From Tridacna crocea (taxonomy: Eukaryota > Mollusca > Bivalvia > Cardiida > Cardiidae): a stretch of DNA of 64,000 nt. The DNA lies in the NCBI GenBank assembly GCA_943736015.1, contig OX031063.1:32608172-32672171 (forward strand), in the 5' to 3' direction. Under the pieces are notes generated by a model. It was not told where the DNA came from, ran no database searches, and saw only the letters and a program-made list of their open reading frames with translations. The position numbers and the translations under genes are program-made. The first letter of the stretch is position 1. Each line of letters opens with the position of its first letter. Positions 48,465-62,782 of the stretch are shown here, one piece after another.

Positions 48465-51400
48465 CTGGTGAATAATGTTTTGATGTTTATGACATTGAGC
48501 ATGTGAGACAGCAGCCAGTGGATATAATATTATGATGAGCACTAGATAAAGAAAACCATAAAAGGTTCGAGAACAGGGAGCCGCTAGTTTGATTCCCGGC
48601 TCGGTCGATTTTTTCCGACAATTGCTTACAGTCATTGCGATTATGATTCATTCATTTCTCAACCTTTATCATTATTTCGACAATTCTTATGTTGGAAAGT
48701 AGTAAGTGCCTTGGAAATGATATTGTGCGTAATACTGGTAAAAGTAATTCCAGGAGAGGATAAGTTCACGGGCCGCCGCAATATGAACTGAAATAATATT
48801 GTAAACGACGTTTTAACACTCTTCAATAAATACTGCATACTTATAGCATTGAGAATCTTACGTTCATTTTTATGACTTATTTTCAATAGATAGATGCTTT
48901 AGATCATAAAATGGGAACCTTGTTTTTTTCGGCATTCATTAGGTAAATAGCCGAGGTTGATACGGAATTCAAATCGGTCGTATGTAGAAACAGGGTGATT
49001 ACATAATCTTGTAAGATCTTGCCAGGATATCTAAAATGTGCAAGTAACACCATAACATTTCTTTCTGAATATTCGAAGGATAATAGAGTTAGATTACACT
49101 CAAAATTACGGACTGAAGGATTTTTATTGTAATTTATTGTAGGAAGTACATTTTTTGGGGGAAAAGGATGGACATTGTGGTCAGAGAAGACAGTCTTTAT
49201 AGATAGATAGATAGATAGATAGATAAAATAAAAGGAAAAAAAAGCGTAAGAGATTGATAGGATGGAGAGACAAGAGTAAAGTTTGCAGGAAGGAAAGCGA
49301 AAGAAAGACAGACAGAGAGAACGTAACAGAATAGGGAGTGACAGGAAAATGAGACAGAAGATGGTGGAAGAGCGGAAGAGACAGAAAGCAACAGAGATAG
49401 GGAGACTGTGAAAGAAGGCAATGAGATACAGGTAGAAAGAGGAGAGAAATAAAAGGAGAGAAGGAAGAGAAATGGGAAGGGATAGACAGTGATACACAGA
49501 GCGAGAGAAAGACAGAGAGCGAGAGAGACAGACAGACAGACAGAGAAACAGCGAGAGACTGAGCCTGGAAAACAGTGTTGAGAGAAAGATGAAATAAGGG
49601 ACAGAGAGTAAGAAGAAAAGAGTTCGAAAGGCAGTAGATAGAAGGTGAGAGACAGAGAGAAAGAGAAACAATAGAGATACACAAAATTAAATGGAGAGAG
49701 GTGAAGAAAGACAGAAATTGTTAAAAGAGAGACAGAAATAGATAAAGAAAAGGAGAAGAGATAGAGTGTGTGAGACGACAGATATGAGGGTGATTACATT
49801 ATTTCAGACTGTTCAGAATAAGAGTTAATATCATAAAGAAGACGTTGAGGACAAAGAGTTATCGGTGAAACAACAGGGGCATAGCTTTATCGTTGGATTG
49901 GAAGGAACATTCGATTAAGTAAGGTTCTAATTTGAAGGAAGCAGAATAAACAAGCTAACTGACTGGGGCTAAATTATGGGTGATAGCATAGTTGTAAATA
50001 CTGGGGATATATCTGTCCAACTGATAGAAAATATTACCCACCACGGATAAAGGCATACGACATTGGTTTGAGATAATAGAAGGGACATTGTTACAAGATT
50101 GGAAGAAACATCGAACTGGGAATGTCTTTCACCGTCTGAAAGGAAGTACAGGGAACCAATAGAACATCTTTCCGACTGGCGTTGCAGGCTAACAGGTAGG
50201 GAGTAAAATCTCTGGAAGGACACAGGTTTATAGCTTACTGATACATCTCACCAAGGCTACCATATCGATTCCTGAAATACCATAACGCAAACTGTTGCAG
50301 TAACATCTCACCAAGGCTACCATCTCGATTCCTAAAATAACATAACGCAATCTGTTGCAGTAACCAATGGACATCTTCGAACTGTTGGTACATCAACAAG
50401 GCAAGGGAATTGAAAACGGGTGAATTTTAAGACAGAACACAGCTTCAGGGCCTTATGGTGTATCCGAGGGACTCATACACTGGGGGTGTTCAGTTGTTAA
50501 CTTTGGAATTGAAAACGCATGCATTTTAAGACAGAACACAGCTTCAGGGCCTTATGGTGTATCAGAGGGACTCATAGACTGGGGGTGTTCAGTTGTTAAC
50601 TTGGGTTCAATGCGCTGACTAATGTTTTAAGACTGGAAGACAAGTTAAATTTGGGATTCTCTCTGAAATTACTCTTACAGATTTTAACTACATGTCAGGA
50701 AAAAGGTGTATGGGCAAAGTGTGCAAACAATACCACGAGAGTGAGGCAGTGGTTTAGGGCCTGTGTGTACATTCAACTGAGTATAGAACAATTTCAAAGT
50801 CTACCAGGATATGAAATAGATTGGGGAAACAATCCACGAACCGAGGATACAATCTCAGGGCCCACTATGTTTGCAAAGGCCTGCTTGTTGGTTTTCGGCG
50901 CTGTGGGTATGAAATCGGCGACTGGGGGTACTGGCTTAAGAACTTGTGCAGTCAAAGAAAGGTAGAAATACAGTTTTAGGGCCTATTGACAAGCAATTTC
51001 AAGCAGTTACAGCTAAAGATGTAAACTCAAACAAAAAGAAATATTTCTCGGACTAAATGTACAACACTTCGACTTAAGGTAAATCGAGCAAACTGAAGGC
51101 GGCAACGCATGGCATTTCCTTCAAATGAAAATAAAGACAAATTTCTAGACATTTGCATTTCACAGACCGGCGATGCATCTTACAGAAACACACATATAAG
51201 GGACAAAACAATGGTTAGAAGTGGTTAATCATATCGAATAATTTCCAGAGGTAAGTTTTATCTCAGTGACTAACAGTAAACCTGACTGAAGTACTGAAAC
51301 AAGCAACTGGTTGATTCTCAAGCGTTTGTCGACTGGGATCAAAGAAGCAGCAAGTGCCAATGGGAACAATATTGTGCGAAGTACTGGTAAAAGAAGGCAC

Positions 51401-54400
51401 TGATCTAACTCTAAATAGCGTATAACTTCTTTTTAATTGAATCCAAAACTGTCCGGAAAATATCGATCCTCTTGAAATTAACTTCTGCAAAATCTAAACA
51501 CGTGGCTATCAAAATCTAGTGCTCACAAATTTCGTTTTTTCCATCATTGTTCTTTACAAACAGTTACATTGTCTTTTTGCACATAACAACCCTCCAGGGA
51601 TAAATAATTACAGACTAGAAATGTATCTCCCCAAGTAAAATTAAAATCTGCAGACTAAGGATACATTTGCTTACACTGAGAACATGCTCTATAGAATAGA
51701 TGACGATTATTGCGACAGGATTTGATCTTATCTCACCATTCGTAATTCTTTCCACGAGGCTATGTGAGAAAGGCTGCCAGTGTCAATGGGAACAATATTG
51801 TGCGAAGTACTGGTAAAATGTTATCCCCCTGGCCTCCACCTCCCCTTACGGCCAGCCCTTTAAATCACCATCTTTTATAACAACATGGATATCTCATTTA
51901 ATGGGTCCTTCATTCAATGCAGCTAACACTTATAAAAGCCAACATGTGCCTATTACTATCTAGCACTAGTTTTTCTGTCATTACCCTTTCACAATTATTA
52001 ATTTCTTCATCTACAATACAATCTTTCCTCTATATAGTAGAAATGTCAAAATCAAAACCTTTCTCAAACACCCTTCCTCAGGTGAAAGTAAAATCGCGGA
52101 CTTAAGATACATTTGCTTAGACTGAGAATTCACTACATAGAATTGATGACGATTATTGCGACAGGATTTAATCTTATCTCAGCACTCATAATTCTTTCGA
52201 CGAGGCTATGTGAGAAAGGCTGCCAGTGTCAATGGGAACAATATTGTGCGAAGTACTGGTAAATAGTTATCACCCTGGCCTCCACCTCCCCTTACAGCCA
52301 GCCCTTTAAATCACCATCTTTTAGAACAGCATGGATATCTTATTTACTGGGTCCTTCAGTCAATGCAGGTAACACTTATTAAACCCAACACATGCCTATT
52401 ACTATCTAGCACTACCTTTTCTCTCATCAGCTTCACACATTTATCAATTTCTTCATCAACAATACAATCTTTCCGCTATAAAGTAAGAATGTCAAAATCA
52501 AAAACCTTCTCAAGCTCCCTTCCTCTGGTGAAAGTAAAATCTGTAGACTAAGGATACATTTGCTTAGACTGTGAATATGCTCTACAGAATTGATGACGAT
52601 TATTGCGACAGGATTTGATCTTATCTCACCATTCGTAATTCTTTCCACGAGGCTATGTGAGAAAGGCTGCCAGTGTCAATGGGAACAATACTGTGAGAAG
52701 TACTGGTAAAATGTTATCCCCCTGGCCTCCACCTCCCCTTACAGCCAGCCCTATAAATCACCATCTTTTATAACAACATGGAAATCTCATTTAATGCATC
52801 CTTCATTCAATGCAGGTAACACTTATAAAAGCCAACATGTGCCTATTGCCATCTGGCAGTATTTTTTCTGTCATTACCCTTTAACAATTATTAATTTCTT
52901 CATCTACAATACAATCTTTCCTCTATATAGTAGAAATGTCAAAATCAAAACCTTTCTCGAACACCCTTCCTCGGGTGAAAGTAAAATCTGCGGACTTAAG
53001 ATACATTTGCTTAGACTGAGAATTCACTACATAGAATTGATGACGGTTATTGCGACAGGATTTAATCTTATCTCAGCACTCATAATTCTTTCGACGAGGC
53101 TACGTGAGAAAGGCTGCCAGTGTCAATGGGAACAATATTGTGCGAAGTACTGGTAAAAAGTTATCACCCTGGCCTCTACCTCCCCTTACAGCCAGCCCTT
53201 TAAATCACCATCTTTTAGAACAACATGGATATCTTATTTACTGGGTCCTTCAGTCAATGCAGGTAACACTTATTAAACCCAACACATGCCTATTACTATC
53301 TAGCACTACCTTTTCTCTCATCAGCTTCACATATTTATCAATTTCTTCATCCACAATACAATTTTTCCGCTATAAAGTAAAAGTGTCAAAATCAAAAACC
53401 TTCTCAAGCTCCCTTCCTCTGGTGAAAGTAAAATCTGTAGACTAAGGATACATTTGTTTAGACAGAATATGCTCTATAGAATTGATGACGATTATTGCGA
53501 CAGGATTTGATCTTATCTCACCATTCGCAATTCTTTCCACGAGGCTATGTGAGAAAGGCTGCCAGTGTCAATGGGAACAACATTGTGTGAAGTACTGGTA
53601 AAAAGTTATCCCCCTGGCCTCCACCTCCCCTTACAGCCAGCCCTTTAAATCACCATCTTTTATAACAACATGGATATCTCATTTAATGGATCCTTCATTC
53701 AATGCAGCTAACACTTATTAAACCCAACACGTGCCTATTGCTATCTAGCACTAGTTTTTCTGTCATTACCATTTCACAATTATAAATTTCTTCATCTACA
53801 ATAAAATCTTTACACTATATAATAGAAGTGTCAAAATCAAAACATTCCTCAAACACTCTTCCTCTGGTGAAAGTAAAATCTGCAGACTTAAGATACATTT
53901 GCTTAGACTGAGAATTCACTCCATAGAATTGATGACGATTATTGCGACAGGATTTAATCTTCTCTCAGCACACATACTTCTTTCGACGAGGCTATGTGAG
54001 AAAGGCTGCCAGTGTCAATGGGAACAATATTGTGCGAAGTACTGGTAAAAAGTTATCCCCCTGGCCTCCACCTCCCCTTACAGCCAGCCCTTTAAATCAC
54101 CATCTTTTATAACAACATGCATATCGTATTTGATGGATCCTTTATTCAATGCAGGTAACACATATCGAAGCCAACACATACCTATAGAAATCTAGCACAG
54201 TATAGATATTTCGCTTTTCTGACATTAGCCTTACAAATTTAACAATTTCTTCATCCACAATACAACCTTTCCACTATAAAGTAAAAAATGATAAATTCAA
54301 AACCTTTTCTCAAACTCACTCCCTCTCACACTCACTGCCTCTCTGTTGCTGTCTCTCGGTTTTCATGTCTCTAAAAATCCAGGGGCACATAAGTAACATT

Positions 54401-55625
54401 CAAGTAATGTTCATGTCGGCCTTAAAACACCAAGAAAACAAACACATTTATCTCCACTAATAAATCCGGTATCGGCTTTGCCATCATCATCACCAACTCA
54501 ACCATCGAAACTACCATCACCATTATTATAACCATCAACATCATCATCAAAGCAATTATTAAAAAGCGTAAAAAAACACCATAGCTTTGTGTTAAGTTAC
54601 AGCAAACTCTTGAACAGTTCAGGAAAACATCTTTTTCCATTCAAATCAGTTACCTTTCTTTGATTAATCTAAAAATCTTTCACACTATTCCAAACTCAAA
54701 ACTTTTCTTTGACTACAGAGATTTTCGAAAATCAATTCGGTCGATAGAGTATAGAACTTGAGACATGGGTTAGCTGGTTTGATTCCCCTACTCGGCCCTG
54801 TCTTTCCGAGGTTTGATAATAATTTTTGCGACAGGATTGATTCTTAGCTAGCCTCTCAAAAGTACTTGTAATAATAGTTATGTTTATAAAAGGAGTAATT
54901 TGCATTTGGAAAATATTGTACAAAGGACTGGTTACTGAACCTACAGCAAAGTCTAGGTAGGAGCACTGGCCGCAGCGATATAATTGAAATATTGTTGAAA
55001 ACGGTGTTGAACCACATGCAATCAAGCAATTAATCGATCAACCAGTTCAGTCCCCCTTCTTTTATTTACCTGATATACTTCACAGCATTTTCAAATCAAC
55101 ACAGTTTCTTCACCTTCCAAAGATTCTGAAAAAGGTACATGTATTCGGTCCGCATTGCCCGGAACGTGAGGCACGGCTTGGCTGGTTTGTATCCCCTGCT
55201 CGGTCAGTTCTTTCCGAGAGCTGATGATACTCACTGTAGAAGCATTAATTTTTCTGAGCAGCAGTTTTGACTATAATTGTGGAAAAGTAGTCAATGGCTT
55301 GGGACGAATATCGTGAGAAGTACTAGTTACTGAAACTACAGGAACGCATAGGCAAGAGTATTGGCCCCCGCAACGTAACTCGAATATCGTTGAAAACGGT
55401 GTTAAACACATATATTTAACTCATATATTTATTTTCAGAACACTTTTTAACGCATGCCTATTAAAATAGCACGAAACCTAAATTTGTCTTTTCTGTCATT
55501 AATCTTTCCAAACTTAACAATTTCTTTATCCACAATGCAGCCCTGCTACTATAAAGTAAAAGTGTCCAAATCAAATGCGCTTTCCAACTTTCCATTTAAC
55601 AAGTTCTCTCTCTTTCTCTCTCTCA
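48465..55625 (+). repeat. Macrosatellite unit copy 6 (variant B, 7161 bp in this phase)
   Basis: Carries the B-type markers of copy 4 at +14,316 bp, including ATACACTGGGG at about 50476 and TTGAACAG at about 54610. Modules: SINE-a 48534-48829, purine tract 49198-49785, sub-repeats 51699-54367, SINE-b 54735-55038, SINE-c 55142-55412. Confidence 0.96.
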
Positions 55626-58600
55626 CTGGTGAATAATGTTTTGATGTTTATGACATTGAGCATGTGAGACAGCAGCCAGTGGATATAATATTATGATGAG
55701 CACTAGATAAAGAAAACCATAAAAGGTTCGAGAACAGGGAGCCGCTAGTTTGATTCCCGGCTCGGTCGATTTTTTCCGACAATTGCTTACAGTCATTGCG
55801 ATTATGATTCATTCATTTCTCAACCTTTATCATTATTTCGACAATTCTTATGTTGGAAAGTAGTAAGTGCCTTGGAAATGATATTGTGCGTAATACTGGT
55901 AAAAGTAATTCCAGGAGAGGATAAGTTCACGGGCCGCCGCAATATGAACTGAAATAATATTGTAAACGACGTTTTAACACTCTTCAATAAATACTGCATA
56001 CTTATAGCATTGAGAATCTTACGTTCATTTTTATGACTTATTTTCAATAGATAGATGCTTTAGATCATAAAATGGGAACCTTGTTTTTTTCGGCATTCAT
56101 TAGGTAAATAGCCGAGGTTGATACGGAATTCAAATCGGTCGTATGTAGAAACAGGGTGATTACATAATCTTGTAAGATCTTGCCAGGATATCTAAAATGT
56201 GCAAGTAACACCATAACATTTCTTTCTGAATATTCGAAGGATAATAGAGTTAGATTACACTCAAAATTACGGACTGAAGGATTTTTATTGTAATTTATTG
56301 TAGGAAGTACATTTTTTGGAGGAAAAGGATGGACATTGTGGTCAGAGAAGACAGTCTTTATAGATAGATAGATAGATAGATAAAATAAAAGGAAAAAAAA
56401 GCGTAAGAGATTGATAGGATGGAGAGACAAGAGTAAAGTTTGCAGGAAGGAAAGCGAAAGAAAGACAGACAGAGAGAACGTAACAGAATAGGGAGTGACA
56501 GGAAAATGAGACAGAAGATGGTGGAAGAGCGGAAGAGACAGAAAGCAACAGAGATAGGGAGACTGTGAAAGAAGGCAATGAGATACAGGTAGAAAGAGGA
56601 GAGAAATAAAAGGAGAGAAGGAAGAGAAATGGGAAGGGATAGACAGTGATACACAGAGCGAGAGAAAGACAGAGAGCGAGAGAGACAGACAGACAGACAG
56701 AGAAACAGCGAGAGACTGAGCCTGGAAAACAGTGTTGAGAGAAAGATGAAATAAGGGACAGAGAGTAAGAAGAAAAGAGTTCGAAAGGCAGTAGATAGAA
56801 GGTGAGAGACAGAGAGAAAGAGAAACAATAGAGATACACAAAATTAAATGGAGAGAGGTGAAGAAAGACAGAAATTGTTAAAAGAGAGACAGAAATAGAT
56901 AAAGAAAAGGAGAAGAGATAGAGTGTGTGAGACGACAGAAATGAGGGTGATTACATTATTTCTGACTGTTCAGAATAAGAGTTAATATCATAAAGAAGAC
57001 GTTGAGGACAAAGAGTTATCGGTGAAACAACAGGGGCATAGCTTTATCGTTGGATTGGAAGGAACATTCGATTAAGTAAGGTTCTAATTTGAAGGAAGCA
57101 GAATAAACAAGCTAACTGACTGGGGCTAAATTATGGGTGATAGCATAGTTGTAAATACTGGGGATATATCTGTCCAACTGATAGAAAATATTACCCACCA
57201 CGGATAAAGGCATACGACATTGGTTTGAGATAATAGAAGGGACATTGTTACAAGATTGGAAGAAACATCGAACTGGGAATGTCTTTCACCGTCTGAAAGG
57301 AAGTACAGGGAACCAATAGAACATCTTTCCGACTGGCGTTGCAGGCTAACAGGTAGGGAGTAAAATCTCTGGAAGGACACAGGTTTATAGCTTACTGATA
57401 CATCTCACCAAGGCTACCATATCGATTCCTGAAATACCATAACGCAAACTGTTGCAGTAACATCTCACCAAGGCTACCATCTCGATTCCTAAAATAACAT
57501 AACGCAATCTGTTGCAGTAACCAATGGACATCTTCGAACTGTTGGTACATCAACAAGGCAAGGGAATTGAAAACGGGTGAATTTTAAGACAGAACACAGC
57601 TTCAGGGCCTTATGGTGTATCCGAGGGACTCATAGACTGGGGGTGTTCAGTTGTTAACTTTGGAATTGAAAACGCATGCATTTTAAGACAGAACACAGCT
57701 TCAGGGCCTTATGGTGTATCAGAGGGACTCATAGACGGGGGGTGTTCAGTTGTTAACTTGGGTTCAATGCGCTGACTAATGTTTTAAGACTGGAAGACAA
57801 GTTAAATTTGGGATTCTCTCTGAAATTACTCTTACAGATTTTAACTACATGTCAGGAAAAAGGTGTATGGGCAAAGTGTGCAAACAATACCACGAGAGTG
57901 AGGCAGTGGTTTAGGGCCTGTGTGTACATTCAACTGAGTATAGAACAATTTCAAAGTCTACCAGGATATGAAATAGATTGGGGAAACAATCCACGAACCG
58001 AGGATACAATCTCAGGGCCCACTATGTTTGCAAAGGCCTGCTTGTTGGTTTTCGGCGCTGTGGGTATGAAATCGGCGACTGGGGGTACTGGCTTAAGAAC
58101 TTGTGCAGTCAAAGAAAGGTAGAAATACAGTTTTAGGGCCTATTGACAAGCAATTTCAAGCAGTTACAGCTAAAGATGTAAACTCAAACAAAAAGAAATA
58201 TTTCTCGGACTAAATGTACAACACTTCGACTTAAGGTAAATCGAGCAAACTGAAGGCGGCAACGCATGGCATTTCCTTCAAATGAAAATAAAGACAAATT
58301 TCTAGACATTTGCATTTCACAGACCGGCGATGCATCTTACAGAAACACACATATAAGGGACAAAACAATGGTTAGAAGTGGTTAATCATATCGAATAATT
58401 TCCAGAGGTAAGTTTTATCTCAGTGACTAACAGTAAACCTGACTGAAGTACTGAAACAAGCAACTGGTTGATTCTCAAGCGTTTGTCGACTGGGATCAAA
58501 GAAGCAGCAAGTGCCAATGGGAACAATATTGTGCGAAGTACTGGTAAAAGAAGGCACTGATCTAACTCTAAATAGCGTATAACTTCTTTTTAATTGAATC

Positions 58601-61600
58601 CAAAACTGTCCGGAAAATATCGATCCTCTTGAAATTAACTTCTGCAAAATCTAAACACGTGGCTATCAAAATCTAGTGCTCACAAATTTCGTTTTTTCCA
58701 TCATTGTTCTTTACAAACAGTTACATTGTCTTTTTGCACGTAACAACCCTCCAGGGATAAATAATTACAGACTAGAAATGTATCTCCCCAAGTAAAATTA
58801 AAATCTGCAGACTAAGGATACATTTGCTTACACTGAGAACATGCTCTATAGAATAGATGACGATTATTGCGACAGGATTTGATCTTATCTCACCATTCGT
58901 AATTCTTTCCACGAGGCTATGTGAGAAAGGCTGCCAGTGTCAATGGGAACAATATTGTGCGAAGTACTGGTAAAATGTTATCCCCCTGGCCTCCACCTCC
59001 CCTTACGGCCAGCCCTTTAAATCACCATCTTTTATAACAACATGGATATCTCATTTAATGGGTCCTTCATTCAATGCAGCTAACACTTATAAAAGCCAAC
59101 ATGTGCCTATTACTATCTAGCACTAGTTTTTCTGTCATTACCCTTTCACAATTATTAATTTCTTCATCTACAATACAATCTTTCCTCTATATAGTAGAAA
59201 TGTCAAAATCAAAACCTTTCTCAAACACCCTTCCTCAGGTGAAAGTAAAATCGCGGACTTAAGATACATTTGCTTAGACTGAGAATTCACTACATAGAAT
59301 TGATGACGATTATTGCGACAGGATTTAATCTTATCTCAGCACTCATAATTCTTTCGACGAGGCTATGTGAGAAAGGCTGCCAGTGTCAATGGGAACAATA
59401 TTGTGCGAAGTACTGGTAAATAGTTATCACCCTGGCCTCCACCTCCCCTTACAGCCAGCCCTTTAAATCACCATCTTTTAGAACAGCATGGATATCTTAT
59501 TTACTGGGTCCTTCAGTCAATGCAGGTAACACTTATTAAACCCAACACATGCCTATTACTATCTAGCACTACCTTTTCTCTCATCAGCTTCACACATTTA
59601 TCAATTTCTTCATCAACAATACAATCTTTCCGCTATAAAGTAAGAATGTCAAAATCAAAAACCTTCTCAAGCTCCCTTCCTCTGGTGAAAGTAAAATCTG
59701 TAGACTAAGGATACATTTGCTTAGACTGTGAATATGCTCTACAGAATTGATGACGATTATTGCGACAGGATTTGATCTTATCTCACCATTCGTAATTCTT
59801 TCCACGAGGCTATGTGAGAAAGGCTGCCAGTGTCAATGGGAACAATACTGTGAGAAGTACTGGTAAAATGTTATCCCCCTGGCCTCCACCTCCCCTTACA
59901 GCCAGCCCTATAAATCACCATCTTTTATAACAACATGGAAATCTCATTTAATGCATCCTTCATTCAATGCAGGTAACACTTATAAAAGCCAACATGTGCC
60001 TATTGCCATCTGGCAGTATTTTTTCTGTCATTACCCTTTAACAATTATTAATTTCTTCATCTACAATACAATCTTTCCTCTATATAGTAGAAATGTCAAA
60101 ATCAAAACCTTTCTCGAACACCCTTCCTCGGGTGAAAGTAAAATCTGCGGACTTAAGATACATTTGCTTAGACTGAGAATTCACTACATAGAATTGATGA
60201 CGGTTATTGCGACAGGATTTAATCTTATCTCAGCACTCATAATTCTTTCGACGAGGCTACGTGAGAAAGGCTGCCAGTGTCAATGGGAACAATATTGTGC
60301 GAAGTACTGGTAAAAAGTTATCACCCTGGCCTCTACCTCCCCTTACAGCCAGCCCTTTAAATCACCATCTTTTAGAACAACATGGATATCTTATTTACTG
60401 GGTCCTTCAGTCAATGCAGGTAACACTTATTAAACCCAACACATGCCTATTACTATCTAGCACTACCTTTTCTCTCATCAGCTTCACATATTTATCAATT
60501 TCTTCATCCACAATACAATTTTTCCGCTATAAAGTAAAAGTGTCAAAATCAAAAACCTTCTCAAGCTCCCTTCCTCTGGTGAAAGTAAAATCTGTAGACT
60601 AAGGATACATTTGTTTAGACAGAATATGCTCTATAGAATTGATGACGATTATTGCGACAGGATTTGATCTTATCTCACCATTCGCAATTCTTTCCACGAG
60701 GCTATGTGAGAAAGGCTGCCAGTGTCAATGGGAACAACATTGTGTGAAGTACTGGTAAAAAGTTATCCCCCTGGCCTCCACCTCCCCTTACAGCCAGCCC
60801 TTTAAATCACCATCTTTTATAACAACATGGATATCTCATTTAATGGATCCTTCATTCAATGCAGCTAACACTTATTAAACCCAACACGTGCCTATTGCTA
60901 TCTAGCACTAGTTTTTCTGTCATTACCATTTCACAATTATAAATTTCTTCATCTACAATAAAATCTTTACACTATATAATAGAAGTGTCAAAATCAAAAC
61001 ATTCCTCAAACACTCTTCCTCTGGTGAAAGTAAAATCTGCAGACTTAAGATACATTTGCTTAGACTGAGAATTCACTCCATAGAATTGATGACGATTATT
61101 GCGACAGGATTTAATCTTCTCTCAGCACACATACTTCTTTCGACGAGGCTATGTGAGAAAGGCTGCCAGTGTCAATGGGAACAATATTGTGCGAAGTACT
61201 GGTAAAAAGTTATCCCCCTGGCCTCCACCTCCCCTTACAGCCAGCCCTTTAAATCACCATCTTTTATAACAACATGCATATCGTATTTGATGGATCCTTT
61301 ATTCAATGCAGGTAACACATATCGAAGCCAACACATACCTATAGAAATCTAGCACAGTATAGATATTTCGCTTTTCTGACATTAGCCTTACAAATTTAAC
61401 AATTTCTTCATCCACAATACAACCTTTCCACTATAAAGTAAAAAATGATAAATTCAAAACCTTTTCTCAAACTCACTCCCTCTCACACTCACTGCCTCTC
61501 TGTTGCTGTCTCTCGGTTTTCATGTCTCTAAAAATCCAGGGGCACATAAGTAACATTCAAGTAATGTTCATGTCGGCCTTAAAACACCAAGAAAACAAAC

Positions 61601-62782
61601 ACATTTATCTCCACTAATAAATCCGGTATCGGCTTTGCCATCATCATCACCAACTCAACCATCGAAACTACCATCACCATTATTATAACCATCAACATCA
61701 TCATCAAAGCAATTATTAAAAAGCGTAAAAAAACACCATAGCTTTGTGTTAAGTTACAGCAAACTCTTGAACAGTTCAGGAAAACATCTTTTTCCATTCA
61801 AATCAGTTACCTTTCTTTGATTAATCTAAAAATCTTTCACACTATTCCAAACTCAAAACTTTTCTTTGACTACAGAGATTTTCGAAAATCAATTCGGTCG
61901 ATAGAGTATAGAACTTGAGACATGGGTTAGCTGGTTTGATTCCCCTACTCGGCCCTGTCTTTCCGAGGTTTGATAATAATTTTTGCGACAGGATTGATTC
62001 TTAGCTAGCCTCTCAAAAGTACTTGTAATAATAGTTATGTTTATAAAAGGAGTAATTTGCATTTGGAAAATATTGTACAAAGGACTGGTTACTGAACCTA
62101 CAGCAAAGTCTAGGTAGGAGCACTGGCCGCAGCGATATAATTGAAATATTGTTGAAAACGGTGTTGAACCACATGCAATCAAGCAATTAATCGATCAACC
62201 AGTTCAGTCCCCCTTCTTTTATTTACCTGATATACTTCACAGCATTTTCAAATCAACACAGTTTCTTCACCTTCCAAAGATTCTGAAAAAGGTACATGTA
62301 TTCGGTCCGCATTGCCCGGAACGTGAGGCACGGCTTGGCTGGTTTGTATCCCCTGCTCGGTCAGTTCTTTCCGAGAGCTGATGATACTCACTGTAGAAGC
62401 ATTAATTTTTCTGAGCAGCAGTTTTGACTATAATTGTGGAAAAGTAGTCAATGGCTTGGGACGAATATCGTGAGAAGTACTAGTTACTGAAACTACAGGA
62501 ACGCATAGGCAAGAGTATTGGCCCCCGCAACGTAACTCGAATATCGTTGAAAACGGTGTTAAACACATATATTTAACTCATATATTTATTTTCAGAACAC
62601 TTTTTAACGCATGCCTATTAAAATAGCACGAAACCTAAATTTGTCTTTTCTGTCATTAATCTTTCCAAACTTAACAATTTCTTTATCCACAATGCAGCCC
62701 TGCTACTATAAAGTAAAAGTGTCCAAATCAAATGCGCTTTCCAACTTTCCATTTAACAAGTTCTCTCTCTTTCTCTCTCTCA
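55626..62782 (+). repeat. Macrosatellite unit copy 7 (variant B', 7157 bp)
   Basis: Mostly B-type (CCAACTGATAG, CTCTGGAAGG, TTGAACAG at about 61767, AACGTGAGG) but with ATAGACTGGGG where copies 4 and 6 have ATACACTGGGG, plus a private GACGGGGGG at about 57735. Modules: SINE-a 55695-55990, purine tract 56359-56940, sub-repeats 58856-61524, SINE-b 61892-62195, SINE-c 62299-62569. Confidence 0.96.
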
